Positions 63,998-64,000 of a stretch of 64,000 nt of DNA are shown here, piece by piece (within the stretch, counting starts at the first letter, position 1; each line of letters starts with the position of its first letter). The translations under genes were made by a program, and so were the position numbers. The DNA comes from an uncultured Sphingopyxis sp. (lineage in GTDB: Bacteria; Pseudomonadota; Alphaproteobacteria; Sphingomonadales; Sphingomonadaceae): contig CAKZIN010000094.1 of assembly GCA_936933955.1 (NCBI GenBank), positions 1 through 64,000 of the forward strand, read 5' to 3'. Below the pieces are notes generated by a model. It saw nothing but the letters and a program-made list of their open reading frames with translations, did not search any database and was not told the origin of the DNA.

Positions 63998-64000
63998 AGC

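Noticed and set aside
1..64000. tRNA, rRNA, CRISPR array, insertion sequence or prophage
   Set aside because: I looked through the intergenic gaps and saw no cloverleaf, repeat-spacer array, transposase or phage gene.

Overview
The window reads as a contiguous piece of chromosome from a GC-rich alphaproteobacterium, most likely a sphingomonad (order Sphingomonadales). The reasons are the phoR-pstS-pstC-pstA-pstB-phoU-phoB order with long PstC and PstA proteins, the DUF2794 and DUF6356 families, an HPr-rel-A type HprK-related kinase cassette, the RcnB-like secreted protein, many secreted peptidases, and many short GC-rich inverted repeats between genes. Genes are dense and often overlap by 1-8 bases (ATGA or GTGA junctions), so much of the window looks translationally coupled. 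I see no rRNA, tRNA, insertion sequence, prophage or CRISPR array, and no gene-free stretch over 300 bases.

Layout. 1-5.3 kb: nadC overlapping an RNase T2 gene, a small unknown ORF, an LplT-like MFS transporter (minus), then pgsA, cysE and a DUF2794 gene. 5.4-6.8 kb: a perfect inverted repeat, a short-chain dehydrogenase and a lower-GC small zinc-ribbon-like ORF. 6.8-14.2 kb: the phosphate regulon on the minus strand, with a three-repeat Pho box before pstS. 14.3-16.9 kb: an unknown exported protein followed by a PqqD-like chaperone, an HprK-related kinase and a nucleotidyltransferase-family protein. 17.2-19.9 kb: the alpha ribosomal operon (rpsM, rpsK, rpoA, rplQ), with an unusual structured spacer between rpoA and rplQ.

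20-32 kb: prolyl oligopeptidase lipoprotein, cupin, a Tyr/Gly-rich exported protein, guaA, YffB-like ArsC family protein, glycerophosphodiesterase, panB, then yfgM-bamB-der and a lone Hpt protein. 32-39 kb (minus): DUF418, EamA transporter, threonine aldolase, cation/proton antiporter, DUF1345, Gly-rich membrane protein, argG. 39-47 kb: S46 dipeptidyl peptidase, then an SMP-30 lactonase plus TetR regulator divergent from a three-gene efflux pump (outer-membrane factor, EmrA, EmrB). 47-50 kb: a RamB/ScfR-type regulator divergent from isocitrate lyase. 50-58.9 kb: DUF885 peptidase, SDR, leucyl aminopeptidase, MarR, SH3 protein, argC, RcnB-like protein, amidohydrolase. 59-64 kb: a Baeyer-Villiger type monooxygenase, rimO, a DUF6356 protein and an FAD-dependent enzyme whose FAD-binding motif lies upstream of every usual start codon.

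The points most worth following are the kinase/chaperone/nucleotidyltransferase cassette with a candidate exported substrate, the apparent CTG start at 62681, two related palindromic operators with a probable leaderless tetR transcript, the rpoA-rplQ spacer, and an SH3 protein that looks like a C40 peptidase without its catalytic domain.
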